Under the pieces are notes generated by a model that was given only the letters and a program-made list of their open reading frames with translations, did no database searches and was not told the DNA's origin. From JAUVIB01 sp964424545 (GTDB taxonomy: Bacteria; Calditrichota; Calditrichia; Calditrichales; Calditrichaceae), in NCBI GenBank assembly GCA_964424545.1, contig CAYRJN010000032.1:1-25063 (forward strand): a stretch of 25,063 nucleotides of DNA, given 5' to 3'. Below are positions 1 to 8,043 of this stretch, one piece after another; position 1 is the first letter of the stretch; each line of letters starts with the position of its first letter. Made by a program: the position numbers and the translations under genes.

Positions 1-73
1 CCTACTCCGAACGATTTCCTTTGATAATACATAATTATTTTCTTTTTTATTTCGAATGAACTATTACGATTAT

Positions 74-89
74 CCGATTTTTAAATCGG
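74..89. repeat. Short perfect inverted repeat 3' of proS
   Basis: A 7-bp perfect inverted repeat (CCGATTT, 2-nt centre, AAATCGG) lies 12 bases beyond the proS stop codon. It could be the end of the proS transcript, but no T-run follows it on the minus strand, so it is not a convincing intrinsic terminator. Nothing else was recognised between 1 and 101. Confidence 0.25.
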
Positions 90-101
90 TTTAATCATTT
101 T

Positions 102-1532
102 CTAATAAGCTTTGGCAAAAATCACGCGCCCGTCGGACTCGCCGCCGCAAACAATGCACTTCCCTTTTTCCGCTTTTCTGTCAAAAGGAATATTGCGTAT
201 AGTCGCCTTGGTATCCGATTTAACTTTCTCTTCACATTCGGGATTGCCGCACCAATGACTCATGGCAAATCCCCCCTTGCCGCCGAAGAATTTGGTCAAC
301 TTACGATATTCATCTATTTCATGCGTATTCTCTTTTCTAAAGTCAAGCGCTTTGTTAAACATATCCTTCTGCATATTGTCAAGTTCGCTTGTAACTTCAC
401 TAAGAATATTTTTTACGTTTACAAAATTTTTCTTCATCGTATCGCGACGAACAAGGACAACCTGATCTTTATCCACATCCTTCGGTCCAATCTCTAAACG
501 AACGGGGACACCTTGTAATTCCCAATCGGCAAATTTATATCCGGGCTTAAACTGTTCCCGACTGTCAAAGATTACTTTATATTTCGTTTTCAATTCGTCA
601 AAAACCCTTTCGGCATAATTAAGCACGGCGGATTTCTCTTCATCGCCGCGCCAGATAGGCACAATAACAATCTGTTTTTGGGCGACACGCGGCGGTAGCA
701 CTAATCCCCTGTCGTCGCTGTGCGCCATAATCAAAGCGCCGATTAAACGCGTGCTAACGCCCCATGACGTTGCATAAACATAGCTAAGTTCGCCTTCCTT
801 GTTCTGAAACTGTACATCAAAGGCTTTGGCAAAATTTTGACCGAGATTATGGCTGGTACCGGCCTGCAGAGCTTTGCGATCCTGCATCATCGCTTCTATG
901 GAATAGGTATGTAGCGCTCCGGCAAATTTTTCCGAATCCGATTTCTTGCCCGCAATAACGGGAATGGCAAGATAATCTTCTACAAAGGTTTTATAAACAT
1001 TTACCATTTTCATGGTTTCTTCTTCGGCCTCCTCCGCCGTTTCATGGGCGGTATGACCTTCCTGCCATAAGAATTCCGATGTACGTAGAAATAATCGAGT
1101 GCGCATTTCCCAACGCAACACATTAGCCCACTGATTAATCAAAATCGGTAAATCGCGATAACTCATAATCCATTTTTTATACATTGCCCAAATAATTGTT
1201 TCGGAAGTGGGACGAATATACAATTTTTCCTCAAGCTCCTGACCGCCCCCGATAGTAACAACCGCGCATTCCGGAGAAAATCCCTCCACATGCTCCGCTT
1301 CTTTATGCATAAAACTTTCGGGAATCAAAAGTGGGAAATAGGCGTTTTCATGGCCTGTTTCTTTAAACATTCTATCGAGATTCTGTTGTATTTTTTCCCA
1401 AATGGCATATCCATTGGGACGAATAACCATAGCGCCTTTAACCGGCGAATAATCCGCTAATTTGCCTTGTATAATCACATCGGTGTACCAACGTGAATAA
1501 TCTACGTGTCTCGGCGTAATTTTATCGGCCAT
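102..1532 (-). CDS. proS: Prolyl-tRNA synthetase, archaeal/eukaryotic-type (type 3)
   Basis: Cytoplasmic class II aminoacyl-tRNA synthetase that charges tRNA-Pro with proline. The 476-residue length and the lack of a bacterial editing (INS) insertion fit the short type 3 ProRS (ProS_fam_II type). Class II motif 2 is seen in the stretch LRWEMRTRLFLRTSEF (around residue 133) and motif 3 near GALIMAHSDDRGLVLPPRVA (around residue 265). The C-terminal domain has a zinc-ribbon-like set of cysteines (CGNPEC and CIVCG), and the protein ends in the FAKAY-like tail with a terminal Tyr that is typical of this type. The ATG at 1532 has an AAGGA Shine-Dalgarno about 10 bases upstream. It lies 44 bp downstream of the tRNA-Arg gene on the same strand, so the two may share a transcript. 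Confidence 0.97.
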   Translation of the reverse strand: MADKITPRHVDYSRWYTDVIIQGKLADYSPVKGAMVIRPNGYAIWEKIQQNLDRMFKETGHENAYFPLLIPESFMHKEAEHVEGFSPECAVVTIGGGQELEEKLYIRPTSETIIWAMYKKWIMSYRDLPILINQWANVLRWEMRTRLFLRTSEFLWQEGHTAHETAEEAEEETMKMVNVYKTFVEDYLAIPVIAGKKSDSEKFAGALHTYSIEAMMQDRKALQAGTSHNLGQNFAKAFDVQFQNKEGELSYVYATSWGVSTRLIGALIMAHSDDRGLVLPPRVAQKQIVIVPIWRGDEEKSAVLNYAERVFDELKTKYKVIFDSREQFKPGYKFADWELQGVPVRLEIGPKDVDKDQVVLVRRDTMKKNFVNVKNILSEVTSELDNMQKDMFNKALDFRKENTHEIDEYRKLTKFFGGKGGFAMSHWCGNPECEEKVKSDTKATIRNIPFDRKAEKGKCIVCGGESDGRVIFAKAY

Positions 1533-1576
1533 TAGGTTTATTTCCTTCTCAACATTATTATGTAATAGATTAGTTG

Positions 1577-1650
1577 TACGCCTGGAGGGAATCGAACCCC
1601 CAGCCTTTGGAACCGGAATCCAACGCTCTATCCAATTGAGCTACAGGCGC
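1577..1650 (-). tRNA. tRNA-Arg (anticodon CCG)
   Basis: The minus strand folds into a complete cloverleaf. The 7-bp acceptor stem is GCGCCTG/CAGGCGT with a G-T first pair. The D-stem is GCTC/GAGC, the anticodon stem TTGGA/TCCAA with loop TTCCGGT, and the T-arm GGGGG/CCCTC with loop TTCGATT. The anticodon is CCG, which reads CGG (Arg). The discriminator base is A at 1577. The following bases read CAA, so the 3' CCA is not encoded and must be added after transcription. The gene precedes proS on the same strand. Confidence 0.97.
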
Positions 1651-1957
1651 ATGCTCTAAAAGTGGTTGGAATATATCGGATGCACACCTTAAAGTCAAAT
1701 AAAAAAACAAACTTTTTTAACGGTTGAATTTTTAAGCATTTATACTGCGATTAACCTCTGCGATTAGGCTGCCCGTAATTTATAAGACATTAATGAATCT
1801 TTCCAACTTTTAACGCTATTTTCTTGTATAATTATTAGAATAATCGTATCTTTGGCCATACGTTTTTTTGACTTTATGTCAAAAAATTTTAATGGTAATT
1901 GCATAAAATATTAAAGGCTATAAAAGATCATTAACAAAACAAATAAAAACGACTCTT
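1651..1957. other. Divergent intergenic region between tRNA-Arg and ribD
   Basis: About 307 bases separate the minus-strand tRNA-Arg/proS unit from the plus-strand rib operon. The region is AT-rich and should hold both promoters. A TATAAT at 1827-1832 could be a plus-strand -10 box, but no good -35 lies at the right distance. A TTGACA on the minus strand (1882-1877) lacks a good -10 partner. I searched by eye for the conserved core of an FMN riboswitch and did not see one. No coding sequence is apparent. Confidence 0.5.
1864..1886. repeat. AT-rich inverted repeat (TTGAC-N5-GTCAA core) upstream of ribD
   Basis: A 9-bp inverted repeat (TTTTTTGAC, loop TTTAT, GTCAAAAAA) lies about 70 bases upstream of the ribD start. 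Its core resembles operators of Crp/Fnr-type regulators, but the half-site spacing is one base longer than the classic Fnr box. It lacks a following U-run, so a terminator role is unlikely. A regulatory role is speculation. Confidence 0.3.
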
Positions 1958-3018
1958 ATGATAAGCATTTCATAAATCGATGTTTTAGTTTAGCTCGGCG
2001 GGGCGCGGGCAGCGTTAGCCCCAATCCGTTGGTAGGCGCCGTAATCGTTAAAAACGGCAGAGTTATCAGCGAAGGATGGCATAAAAAGTACGGCGAGGCT
2101 CACGCGGAAGCGGACGCTATCTCAAAAGTCCGCGATATTGATCTGCGGGGAGCGACGCTTTATTGTAATCTCGAACCTTGCTGTCATACTAATAAGCAAA
2201 CGCCGCCCTGCACCCCGTTAATAATCAGTCACGGTATAAAACGGGTAGTGATCAGTAATATCGACCCCAATCCCAATGTGTCAGGCAAAGGGATTGAACA
2301 ATTACGAAAAGCAGGGATTGAAGTCGTTAGCGGCGTTTTTGAAAAGAAAGGCGAAAAATTAAACCGCTTTTATTTTAATTTTGTAAAATATAGACGGCCT
2401 TTTATCACGCTAAAGATTGCGCAATCGCTCGACGGTAAAATAACCGCCCGAAAAGGCGCCCAAACAGCCATAACCGGCATTAAAGCCAAAAGATTTGTTC
2501 ACAGTCTGCGCTCTGTTTACGATGCGGTGATGATCGGCGCGAATACGGTAAATATAGATAACCCGTCTTTGACCGTAAGAGCCGTAAAAGGCAGAAATCC
2601 ACGTAAAATAGTCATAGACGGTTTACTGGAAAGCAACCCTCAGGCGAAATTGTTTGACGAAAATACAATTTTATTTACGTCGAATAAAGCCGGCGAAAAA
2701 GACAAAGTTTTATTTAGCAAAAAAAAAGCAACCATTATTACCTTGCAGGGCGATAAGAACGGCGTTATACCATTCTCTCATATTTTTTCCGTGTTAGCTG
2801 AGCAAAAAATCACTTCTGTTTTGGTGGAAGGCGGACAGGAGATTTCTTCTCGTTTATTACAAGATAACTGCTTTAACGAACTTATTTTATTGCAATCACC
2901 GAAAATTTTCGGTGAAGGATTGCCGGCGTTTAAATTGCACAAAAACGTCAAAATGGCCATTGAATCTGTTACCAGGTTGGGGGAAGATTTGAAGATTGTA
3001 TTGAAAAAGGAATTTTAA
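1958..3018 (+). CDS. ribD: Bifunctional diaminohydroxyphosphoribosylaminopyrimidine deaminase / 5-amino-6-(5-phosphoribosylamino)uracil reductase (apparent frameshift at start)
   Basis: Catalyses the second and third steps of riboflavin synthesis in the cytoplasm. The N-terminal zinc deaminase domain shows HAEADAI and the PCCH...TPPC cysteine motif. The reductase domain (from about residue 140) shows DGKITA, a GANTV-like segment and LVEGGQEISS. The continuous reading frame has no ATG, GTG or TTG before a TTG at 2029, yet the upstream codons of that frame encode typical RibD residues (FSLARRGAGSVSPNP). An ATG at 1958 is one base out of this frame. Adding a single G after it gives MDKHFINRCFSLARRGAGS, the expected start, and a 353-residue protein. 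The gene therefore carries a 1-base deletion, an assembly error or a non-canonical start. The next gene begins immediately after its stop. Confidence 0.85.
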
Positions 3019-4596
3019 ATGAACGAATTATTAACAATAAAAGAAGCAAGCGAATGGGCGAGTAAATATTTTAACAAAAATATAACAGCCTCCAATATTT
3101 CTTATCTTATTCAATATGGAAAAATAAAAAAGCACGGTTTCAACGGCTCAACTGCCGTTAACAAGCAAGAGCTAATTAACTATTATAAAAGTTACAAAGG
3201 CCTGAGAGAAACGTCTTGGAAAGAAAAATTAGGGCATGATTTAAACTGGGCGTTGTCGTTTGACCACTTAAAAGAAAAAGAGACAACAAAACACATACAT
3301 AGATTGCATCCGTACAAAGGAAAATTTATACCGCAACTTGTTGAATACTTTTTGGATTCTCACACCGATGAGTTTAAAAAGGATATCTATTTTCACAAAG
3401 AAGATATTATTCTTGATCCGTTTGCAGGAAGCGGAACCACTCTTGTTCAGGCGAATGAATTGGGAATACACGCAATCGGCGTCGATATATCAGCATTCAA
3501 TACGCTTATATCTAATGTAAAAATCGCAAAAGTTGATTTTCTTGATTTAGAAAATGAAATAAAGAATATAACAAATAATTTAAGAGCTTATATTAGGCAT
3601 TCAAATAACATAAAATTTGAACAAGAACTTCTTGAAGAATTAAATATTTATAACAAAAAGTTTTTCCCTTCGCCCGAATTTAAAATAAAAGTAAGAGAAA
3701 AAGAAATTGACGAAAGAACTTATACAAAGGAAAAATCGGAAACATTTTTAAAAACATTTAACTATTTAATAAAAAAACACAAACTTGAGATCAGACAAGA
3801 TACAAGCAGCGGTTTTATGGGGAAATGGTATTTAAAACCGGTAAAAGAAGAAATCGACTTTGTTTTTGAACAAATAAAAGTAGTAAAAAACCCGGCGACA
3901 AAAAGAATATTGACAATAATTTTGAGTCGCACAATGCGCTCTTGCAGGGCAACAACTCACGCCGATTTGGCAACGCTTAAAGAACCGGTTACACAAACCT
4001 ACTATTGCAGAAAACATGGTAAAATTTGCAAACCATTGTTCTCTATTTTTTCATGGTGGGATAGATATTGTAAAGATACCGTAAAACGTTTAAAAGAATT
4101 TAGTAATTTGAGGACAAATACATTCCAAATTGCATTACAAGGCAATTCACAGAATATTAATATATTTTCAGAATTGGATAAAAAGGATAAAAAATTTGCC
4201 GAACTGACAAAACGCAAAAAAATTAAAGGTATCTTTTCGAGTCCGCCTTATGTCGGTTTAATCAATTACCATGAACAGCATGCTTATGCCTATGACTTAT
4301 TCGGTTTTGAAAGAAATGACGAGCTTGAAATAGGTCCTTTATATAAAGGACAAGGTAAAGAAGCCAGAGAATCGTATATAGAAGGCATTACAGCAGTACT
4401 GATAAACTCAAAACAATTTTTACAAAACGATTACGATATTTTTCTTGTCGCAAATGATAAATACAATATATATCCAACAATAGCGAAAAAATCGGGAATG
4501 AGAATTATTAATCAATATAAACGACCTGTTTTGAATAGGACGGAAAAAGATAAAGGCGCTTACGCTGAAATTATTTTTCATTTGAAGGAAAATTAA
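3019..4596 (+). CDS. Site-specific DNA methyltransferase (predicted N4-cytosine type) of a Type II R-M system
   Basis: Cytoplasmic AdoMet-dependent modification enzyme. The AdoMet-binding motif I is DPFAGSGTT at residues 133-141, with GVDIS at 154-158. The catalytic motif IV is SSPPY at 407-411; SPPY is typical of N4-cytosine methylation. Motif I precedes motif IV, with about 265 residues between them that should hold the target-recognition region. This segment includes a conserved-looking block with SRTMRSCRATTHADLATLK (from residue 303) and C/H residues. Residues 1-60 resemble a small helix-turn-helix (MerR/excisionase-like) domain, perhaps autoregulatory. ATG starts directly after the ribD TAA, with AAGGA upstream. 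The endonuclease gene follows after 2 bases. Composition is visibly more AT-rich than the rib genes (for example 12 G/C in 3541-3600 against 36 in 6841-6900), which suggests acquisition by transfer. Confidence 0.9.
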   Translation: MNELLTIKEASEWASKYFNKNITASNISYLIQYGKIKKHGFNGSTAVNKQELINYYKSYKGLRETSWKEKLGHDLNWALSFDHLKEKETTKHIHRLHPYKGKFIPQLVEYFLDSHTDEFKKDIYFHKEDIILDPFAGSGTTLVQANELGIHAIGVDISAFNTLISNVKIAKVDFLDLENEIKNITNNLRAYIRHSNNIKFEQELLEELNIYNKKFFPSPEFKIKVREKEIDERTYTKEKSETFLKTFNYLIKKHKLEIRQDTSSGFMGKWYLKPVKEEIDFVFEQIKVVKNPATKRILTIILSRTMRSCRATTHADLATLKEPVTQTYYCRKHGKICKPLFSIFSWWDRYCKDTVKRLKEFSNLRTNTFQIALQGNSQNINIFSELDKKDKKFAELTKRKKIKGIFSSPPYVGLINYHEQHAYAYDLFGFERNDELEIGPLYKGQGKEARESYIEGITAVLINSKQFLQNDYDIFLVANDKYNIYPTIAKKSGMRIINQYKRPVLNRTEKDKGAYAEIIFHLKEN

Positions 4597-4598
4597 TT

Positions 4599-5381
4599 AT
4601 GCCTATTTCAAAACAGCAAAAAGATAAAATAAAGCTATTACTTAGCGATAAAATAGAAAAAAAGTTAGATCGTTACGGACGAGAAACATCTTCAATGCCC
4701 TTTTTAGCGCGATTAATACAGGATAATGAAAAAATTGCAGCCTATTCGTTTATACATTCATTAGCAACAACGCTCGGCATGTCTATTTACGAAGATGTTT
4801 CGGTAATTATTGCATCGGAAACATCTAATGAATGTTTTCGAAATTATGGAATGGGCGGCGTAATATCGGAACGACAGAGAACCGTAATAGATAATATTAT
4901 TATTCAATTAAGAAACGGCAACAGAAAAGCTGATATTCAATTGGAAAAAAAGGAAGTACTATCGGCGGCATCGGAAAATGGTACGTTTCAAAAATCTGGT
5001 AATATTGCCGACTTTTATATGAAAAGAGGCAATGAAGAATTTTATTTTGAGATTAAGACCGTGAAGCCAAATATAGATGTGTTTGAAAAAAGTAAAACGA
5101 AACTATTGGAATGGGTGGCAAGAAAACGCAAACCGATTAGCGTCTTTTTGGCTTTCCCCTATAATCCCTACCATCCCGAACCATACTCAAGATTCACGGA
5201 ATCAGGTATGATGGACGCGCCAAATGATTTTTTAGTGGGCGATGAATACTGGGACTTTATAGGAGGAAATAATACTTTTTCCGAATTATTACAAACATTT
5301 GATGAGGTTGGAAAAGAATTTAAAGAAAAACTGAATAATAAATTCAAAGAAGTTGCAAGACAAAAATTCGAGTCCTATTAA
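4599..5381 (+). CDS. Type II restriction endonuclease, TdeIII family (predicted GGNCC specificity)
   Basis: Restriction partner of the preceding methyltransferase. I recognise the TdeIII family from several conserved blocks: MPFLARLI near residue 33, FIHSLATTLG (51-60), EIKTVKPN (151-158), LLEWVA, FPYNPYHPEPY (186-196) and YWDFIGGN. The PD-(D/E)xK catalytic core is D138 followed by E151-I-K153. The 260-residue length is usual. TdeIII-type enzymes cut GGNCC, so that is the predicted but unproven target. The ATG at 4599 has AAGGA upstream, inside the 3' end of the methyltransferase gene. The order M then R on one transcript would allow modification before restriction. Codon use is AT-rich like its partner. 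ribE follows after 34 bases. Confidence 0.88.
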   Translation: MPISKQQKDKIKLLLSDKIEKKLDRYGRETSSMPFLARLIQDNEKIAAYSFIHSLATTLGMSIYEDVSVIIASETSNECFRNYGMGGVISERQRTVIDNIIIQLRNGNRKADIQLEKKEVLSAASENGTFQKSGNIADFYMKRGNEEFYFEIKTVKPNIDVFEKSKTKLLEWVARKRKPISVFLAFPYNPYHPEPYSRFTESGMMDAPNDFLVGDEYWDFIGGNNTFSELLQTFDEVGKEFKEKLNNKFKEVARQKFESY

Positions 5382-5415
5382 CAAAAGAATTTACTCTTAA
5401 AGAATAAACAATATT

Positions 5416-6063
5416 ATGTTTACCGGAATAATCGAAGAAATCGGACAAATAGCAGCAATCAGCCATATCCCCGGCGGCAAGCGTCTCAATATTCGCGCTA
5501 AGATAATCACAGAAGATACCAATATTGGCGATTCCATTGCCGTAAACGGCGTTTGTCTGACGGTTACACAATTGGCAAATGATAATTTTTGGGTTGAAGC
5601 CGTAGGCGAAACCTTAAAAAAGACAACGATCGATTTGTTAATAAAAGGAAGCGCTGTGAATCTTGAACGGGCTTTACAGCTTCAAGATCGTCTTGGCGGA
5701 CATTTAGTTCAAGGCCATATAAATGCTATTGCCCGTATTAATAATATAACAAAATTGGGCGATAATTATTTGTTGGAATTTATTATCCCGGAAACAATCA
5801 GAAGATATATTATCGATGAAGGCTCCGTTGCCGTGGACGGCATTAGTCTTACCGTTGCGGCAATCAAGGGATTGACGATAGCCGTTTCCGTTATCCCCCA
5901 TACATGGAAAAATACAACGCTGGGTTATAAAAAAACAGGCGATAAAATAAATATTGAAACCGATGTTTTGGCTAAATACATCGAAAACATGCTTAAATTT
6001 TCAAATAATACATCAGAAAATTCGCTGTACAGCGATGAATGGTTCAAAAAAATGGGTTATTAA
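5416..6063 (+). CDS. ribE: Riboflavin synthase, alpha subunit
   Basis: Dismutates two molecules of 6,7-dimethyl-8-ribityllumazine to riboflavin and 5-amino-6-ribitylaminouracil. The N-terminus MFTGIIEEIGQI is diagnostic. The two tandem lumazine-binding barrels are visible, each with an SIAVNGVCLTV- or SVAVDGISLTV-type segment (around residues 41 and 137). GGHLVQGHI lies between them, as in the family. At 215 residues it is slightly long, with an Asn/Ser-rich C-terminal extension. It belongs to the rib operon but is separated from ribD by the inserted R-M pair. Its stop codon overlaps the ribBA start (TAATG). Confidence 0.97.
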   Translation: MFTGIIEEIGQIAAISHIPGGKRLNIRAKIITEDTNIGDSIAVNGVCLTVTQLANDNFWVEAVGETLKKTTIDLLIKGSAVNLERALQLQDRLGGHLVQGHINAIARINNITKLGDNYLLEFIIPETIRRYIIDEGSVAVDGISLTVAAIKGLTIAVSVIPHTWKNTTLGYKKTGDKINIETDVLAKYIENMLKFSNNTSENSLYSDEWFKKMGY

Positions 6064-7289
6064 TGATGAATAAATTCAACTCCATAGAAGAGGCAATAGA
6101 AGATATAAAAAAAGGAAAAATGGTTGTAGTCGTGGACGACGAAGACCGTGAAAACGAGGGCGATCTCATTATGGCCGCCGAACTTGTTCGTCCCGACGAT
6201 GTAAATTTTATCATTCGCGAAGCGCGAGGAATGCTTTGCGTCGCCATAACGGAACAGCGGGCTAAAGAACTTGAATTACACGAAATGGTAAACGACAATA
6301 CATCATTGCATCATACGGCTTTTACGGTGAGCGTTGACGCCGTTAAAAACACAACAACCGGAATTTCCGCTTTTGACCGCACTCAAACCATACGAACCAT
6401 AACCGATGCGCAGACAAAACCGGACGATCTGGTTCGTCCCGGACATATCTTTCCTTTAATCGCTAAAAAAGGAGCCGTTTTACGCCGAGCTGGTCATACC
6501 GAAGCGGCGGTCGATTTGGCGCGTCTTTCCGGCCTGCAACCGGCCGGTATTTTATGTGAAATCATCAACGACGACGGCACTATGGCGCGCGTTGATGATC
6601 TGATGAAGTTTGTCCGAAAACACGGATTAAAAATAATCACTATTGAACAACTTATTGAATATCGTCGCAAAAAAGAGAAATTGATAGAGTGCAAAGTGGT
6701 TGTAAATCTGCCTACAAAATACGGCACCTTTAAGCTGCATCACTATGTAAATAAATTAGACGAACATGAACACCATCTTGCTTTGGTTAAAGGAGATATT
6801 ACAAGCGATGAGCCTGTGTTGGTACGCGTTCACTCCGAATGTCTCACGGGCGACGTATTCGGTTCCATGCGCTGCGATTGCGGCGATCAACTCGCTACAG
6901 CCATGAGAATGATAGAAGAGAAAGGCCGAGGCGTTCTTTTGTATATGAGGCAAGAGGGTCGCGGGATCGGCTTAACCAATAAGCTATTAGCCTATAAGCT
7001 GCAGGAAGAAGGTAAAGACACGGTTGAAGCTAACGAAGCGCTGGGGTTCAAGGCCGACTTGCGTGATTACGGGATCGGGGCGCAAATACTGACGGACCTT
7101 GGTATAAAAAAGATCAAACTATTGACTAATAATCCTAAGAAAATTGTGGGATTAAGCGGATATGGATTGGAAATAGCCGATCGTGTGCCCATAGAAATTT
7201 GTCCCAATCCCATAAATGAAAAATATTTAAAAACAAAAAAAGAAAAACTGGGGCACTATTTGTTTACCAAACAATCTCCGCATTATTAA
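6063..7289 (+). CDS. ribBA: Bifunctional 3,4-dihydroxy-2-butanone 4-phosphate synthase / GTP cyclohydrolase II
   Basis: Provides both precursors of riboflavin, from ribulose 5-phosphate and GTP. The N-terminal DHBP synthase half (about 1-200) has DDEDRENEGDLI and RRAGHTEAAVDL. The C-terminal GTP cyclohydrolase II half has HSECLTGDVFGSMRCDCGD, with the three zinc cysteines, and RQEGRGIGL. I prefer the ATG at 6063, which overlaps the ribE stop (TAATG) and gives a protein starting MMNKFNSIEEAIEDI. An earlier in-frame ATG at 6039 lies inside ribE and would add eight non-conserved residues. Both catalytic halves look intact. Next in the operon is ribH. Confidence 0.96.
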   Translation: MMNKFNSIEEAIEDIKKGKMVVVVDDEDRENEGDLIMAAELVRPDDVNFIIREARGMLCVAITEQRAKELELHEMVNDNTSLHHTAFTVSVDAVKNTTTGISAFDRTQTIRTITDAQTKPDDLVRPGHIFPLIAKKGAVLRRAGHTEAAVDLARLSGLQPAGILCEIINDDGTMARVDDLMKFVRKHGLKIITIEQLIEYRRKKEKLIECKVVVNLPTKYGTFKLHHYVNKLDEHEHHLALVKGDITSDEPVLVRVHSECLTGDVFGSMRCDCGDQLATAMRMIEEKGRGVLLYMRQEGRGIGLTNKLLAYKLQEEGKDTVEANEALGFKADLRDYGIGAQILTDLGIKKIKLLTNNPKKIVGLSGYGLEIADRVPIEICPNPINEKYLKTKKEKLGHYLFTKQSPHY

Positions 7290-7319
7290 ACAATGTAAAA
7301 TATAAATTCGGGAGAAATT

Positions 7320-7784
7320 ATGATAAAGAAAATCGAAGGAAAATTAACGGCAAAAGACAAAAAATTTGCTATCGTCGCCGGACGTTTCAATGAGTTTATT
7401 TCATCAAAATTAGTGGAAGGGGCTATCGACTGCCTGAGGCGGCATCACTGTAAAGACGAGGATATCGCCGTCGCCTGGACACCGGGCTCGTTTGAGATAC
7501 CCTTGGTTGCAAAAAAATTGACCGATAAAAACAGTTATGACGCCGTAATTTGCCTTGGCGCCGTAATTCGCGGCGCAACGCCTCACTTTGACTATGTAGC
7601 GGCCGAAGTTTCAAAAGGAATCGCACAAGTTTCTCTCAACAGCGGTACGCCGGTAATTTTCGGAATTATTACATCCGATTCCATTGAACAGGCTATTGAA
7701 CGAGCAGGCACTAAAGCGGGCAACAAAGGCTGGGACGCGGCGCTTTCGGCAATGGAAATGGTTAACTTAATAGATGAACTTTAA
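7320..7784 (+). CDS. ribH: 6,7-dimethyl-8-ribityllumazine synthase (beta subunit)
   Basis: Condenses 5-amino-6-ribitylaminouracil with 3,4-dihydroxy-2-butanone 4-phosphate to make the lumazine substrate of RibE. The 154-residue length is standard. Diagnostic segments are VAGRFNEFIS near the N-terminus, PGSFEIPLVAKKL around residue 56, CLGAVIRGATPHFDYVAAEV around residue 80 with the catalytic His, and GTKAGNKGWDAALSAMEM near the C-terminus. A GGGAGA Shine-Dalgarno precedes the ATG. It is the last gene of the rib operon. Confidence 0.97.
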   Translation: MIKKIEGKLTAKDKKFAIVAGRFNEFISSKLVEGAIDCLRRHHCKDEDIAVAWTPGSFEIPLVAKKLTDKNSYDAVICLGAVIRGATPHFDYVAAEVSKGIAQVSLNSGTPVIFGIITSDSIEQAIERAGTKAGNKGWDAALSAMEMVNLIDEL

Positions 7785-7955
7785 CAGTTCACCGTTCCAA
7801 TGCAAAAATCCCATAATATAAAACATTTTTTATGACAAGGATGAAAATATATATCCTAATCTAATTTTCTGAAAAACTATTTTGTCTTTTTGTTTAATAA
7901 TGTGACCTACATTAGTAAACTTAAATGATAAAATTCGTAACTTTACATGCTGTTG

Positions 7956-7980
7956 AAAAAAAGATTATTAATCTTTTTTT
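7956..7980. terminator. Possible AT-rich hairpin terminator after the rib operon
   Basis: An 11-bp perfect inverted repeat (AAAAAAAGATT, loop ATT, AATCTTTTTTT) lies about 170 bases after the ribH stop. It ends in a T-run on both strands. Only one G-C pair is in the stem, so it is a weak terminator at best. It could instead be part of the promoter region of the next gene. No gene was recognised between 7785 and 8043. Confidence 0.35.
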
Positions 7981-8043
7981 ATAAACTCATCTCCGAATAA
8001 AAAATGTAATTTCAATATTATTATGAAATAACGGGGTGCCTTT

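Noticed and set aside
1651..1957. FMN riboswitch upstream of the rib operon
   Set aside because: I did not find the conserved RFN core sequences or a following terminator in this region by eye.
2029..3018. ribD starting at TTG 2029
   Set aside because: This start would delete the conserved PNP and upstream helix of the deaminase domain that are still encoded in frame; a 1-base deletion after ATG 1958 fits better.
6039..6062. Longer ribBA start at 6039
   Set aside because: It lies within the ribE coding end and adds eight residues that do not resemble the family N-terminus; TAATG coupling at 6061-6065 is the normal arrangement.
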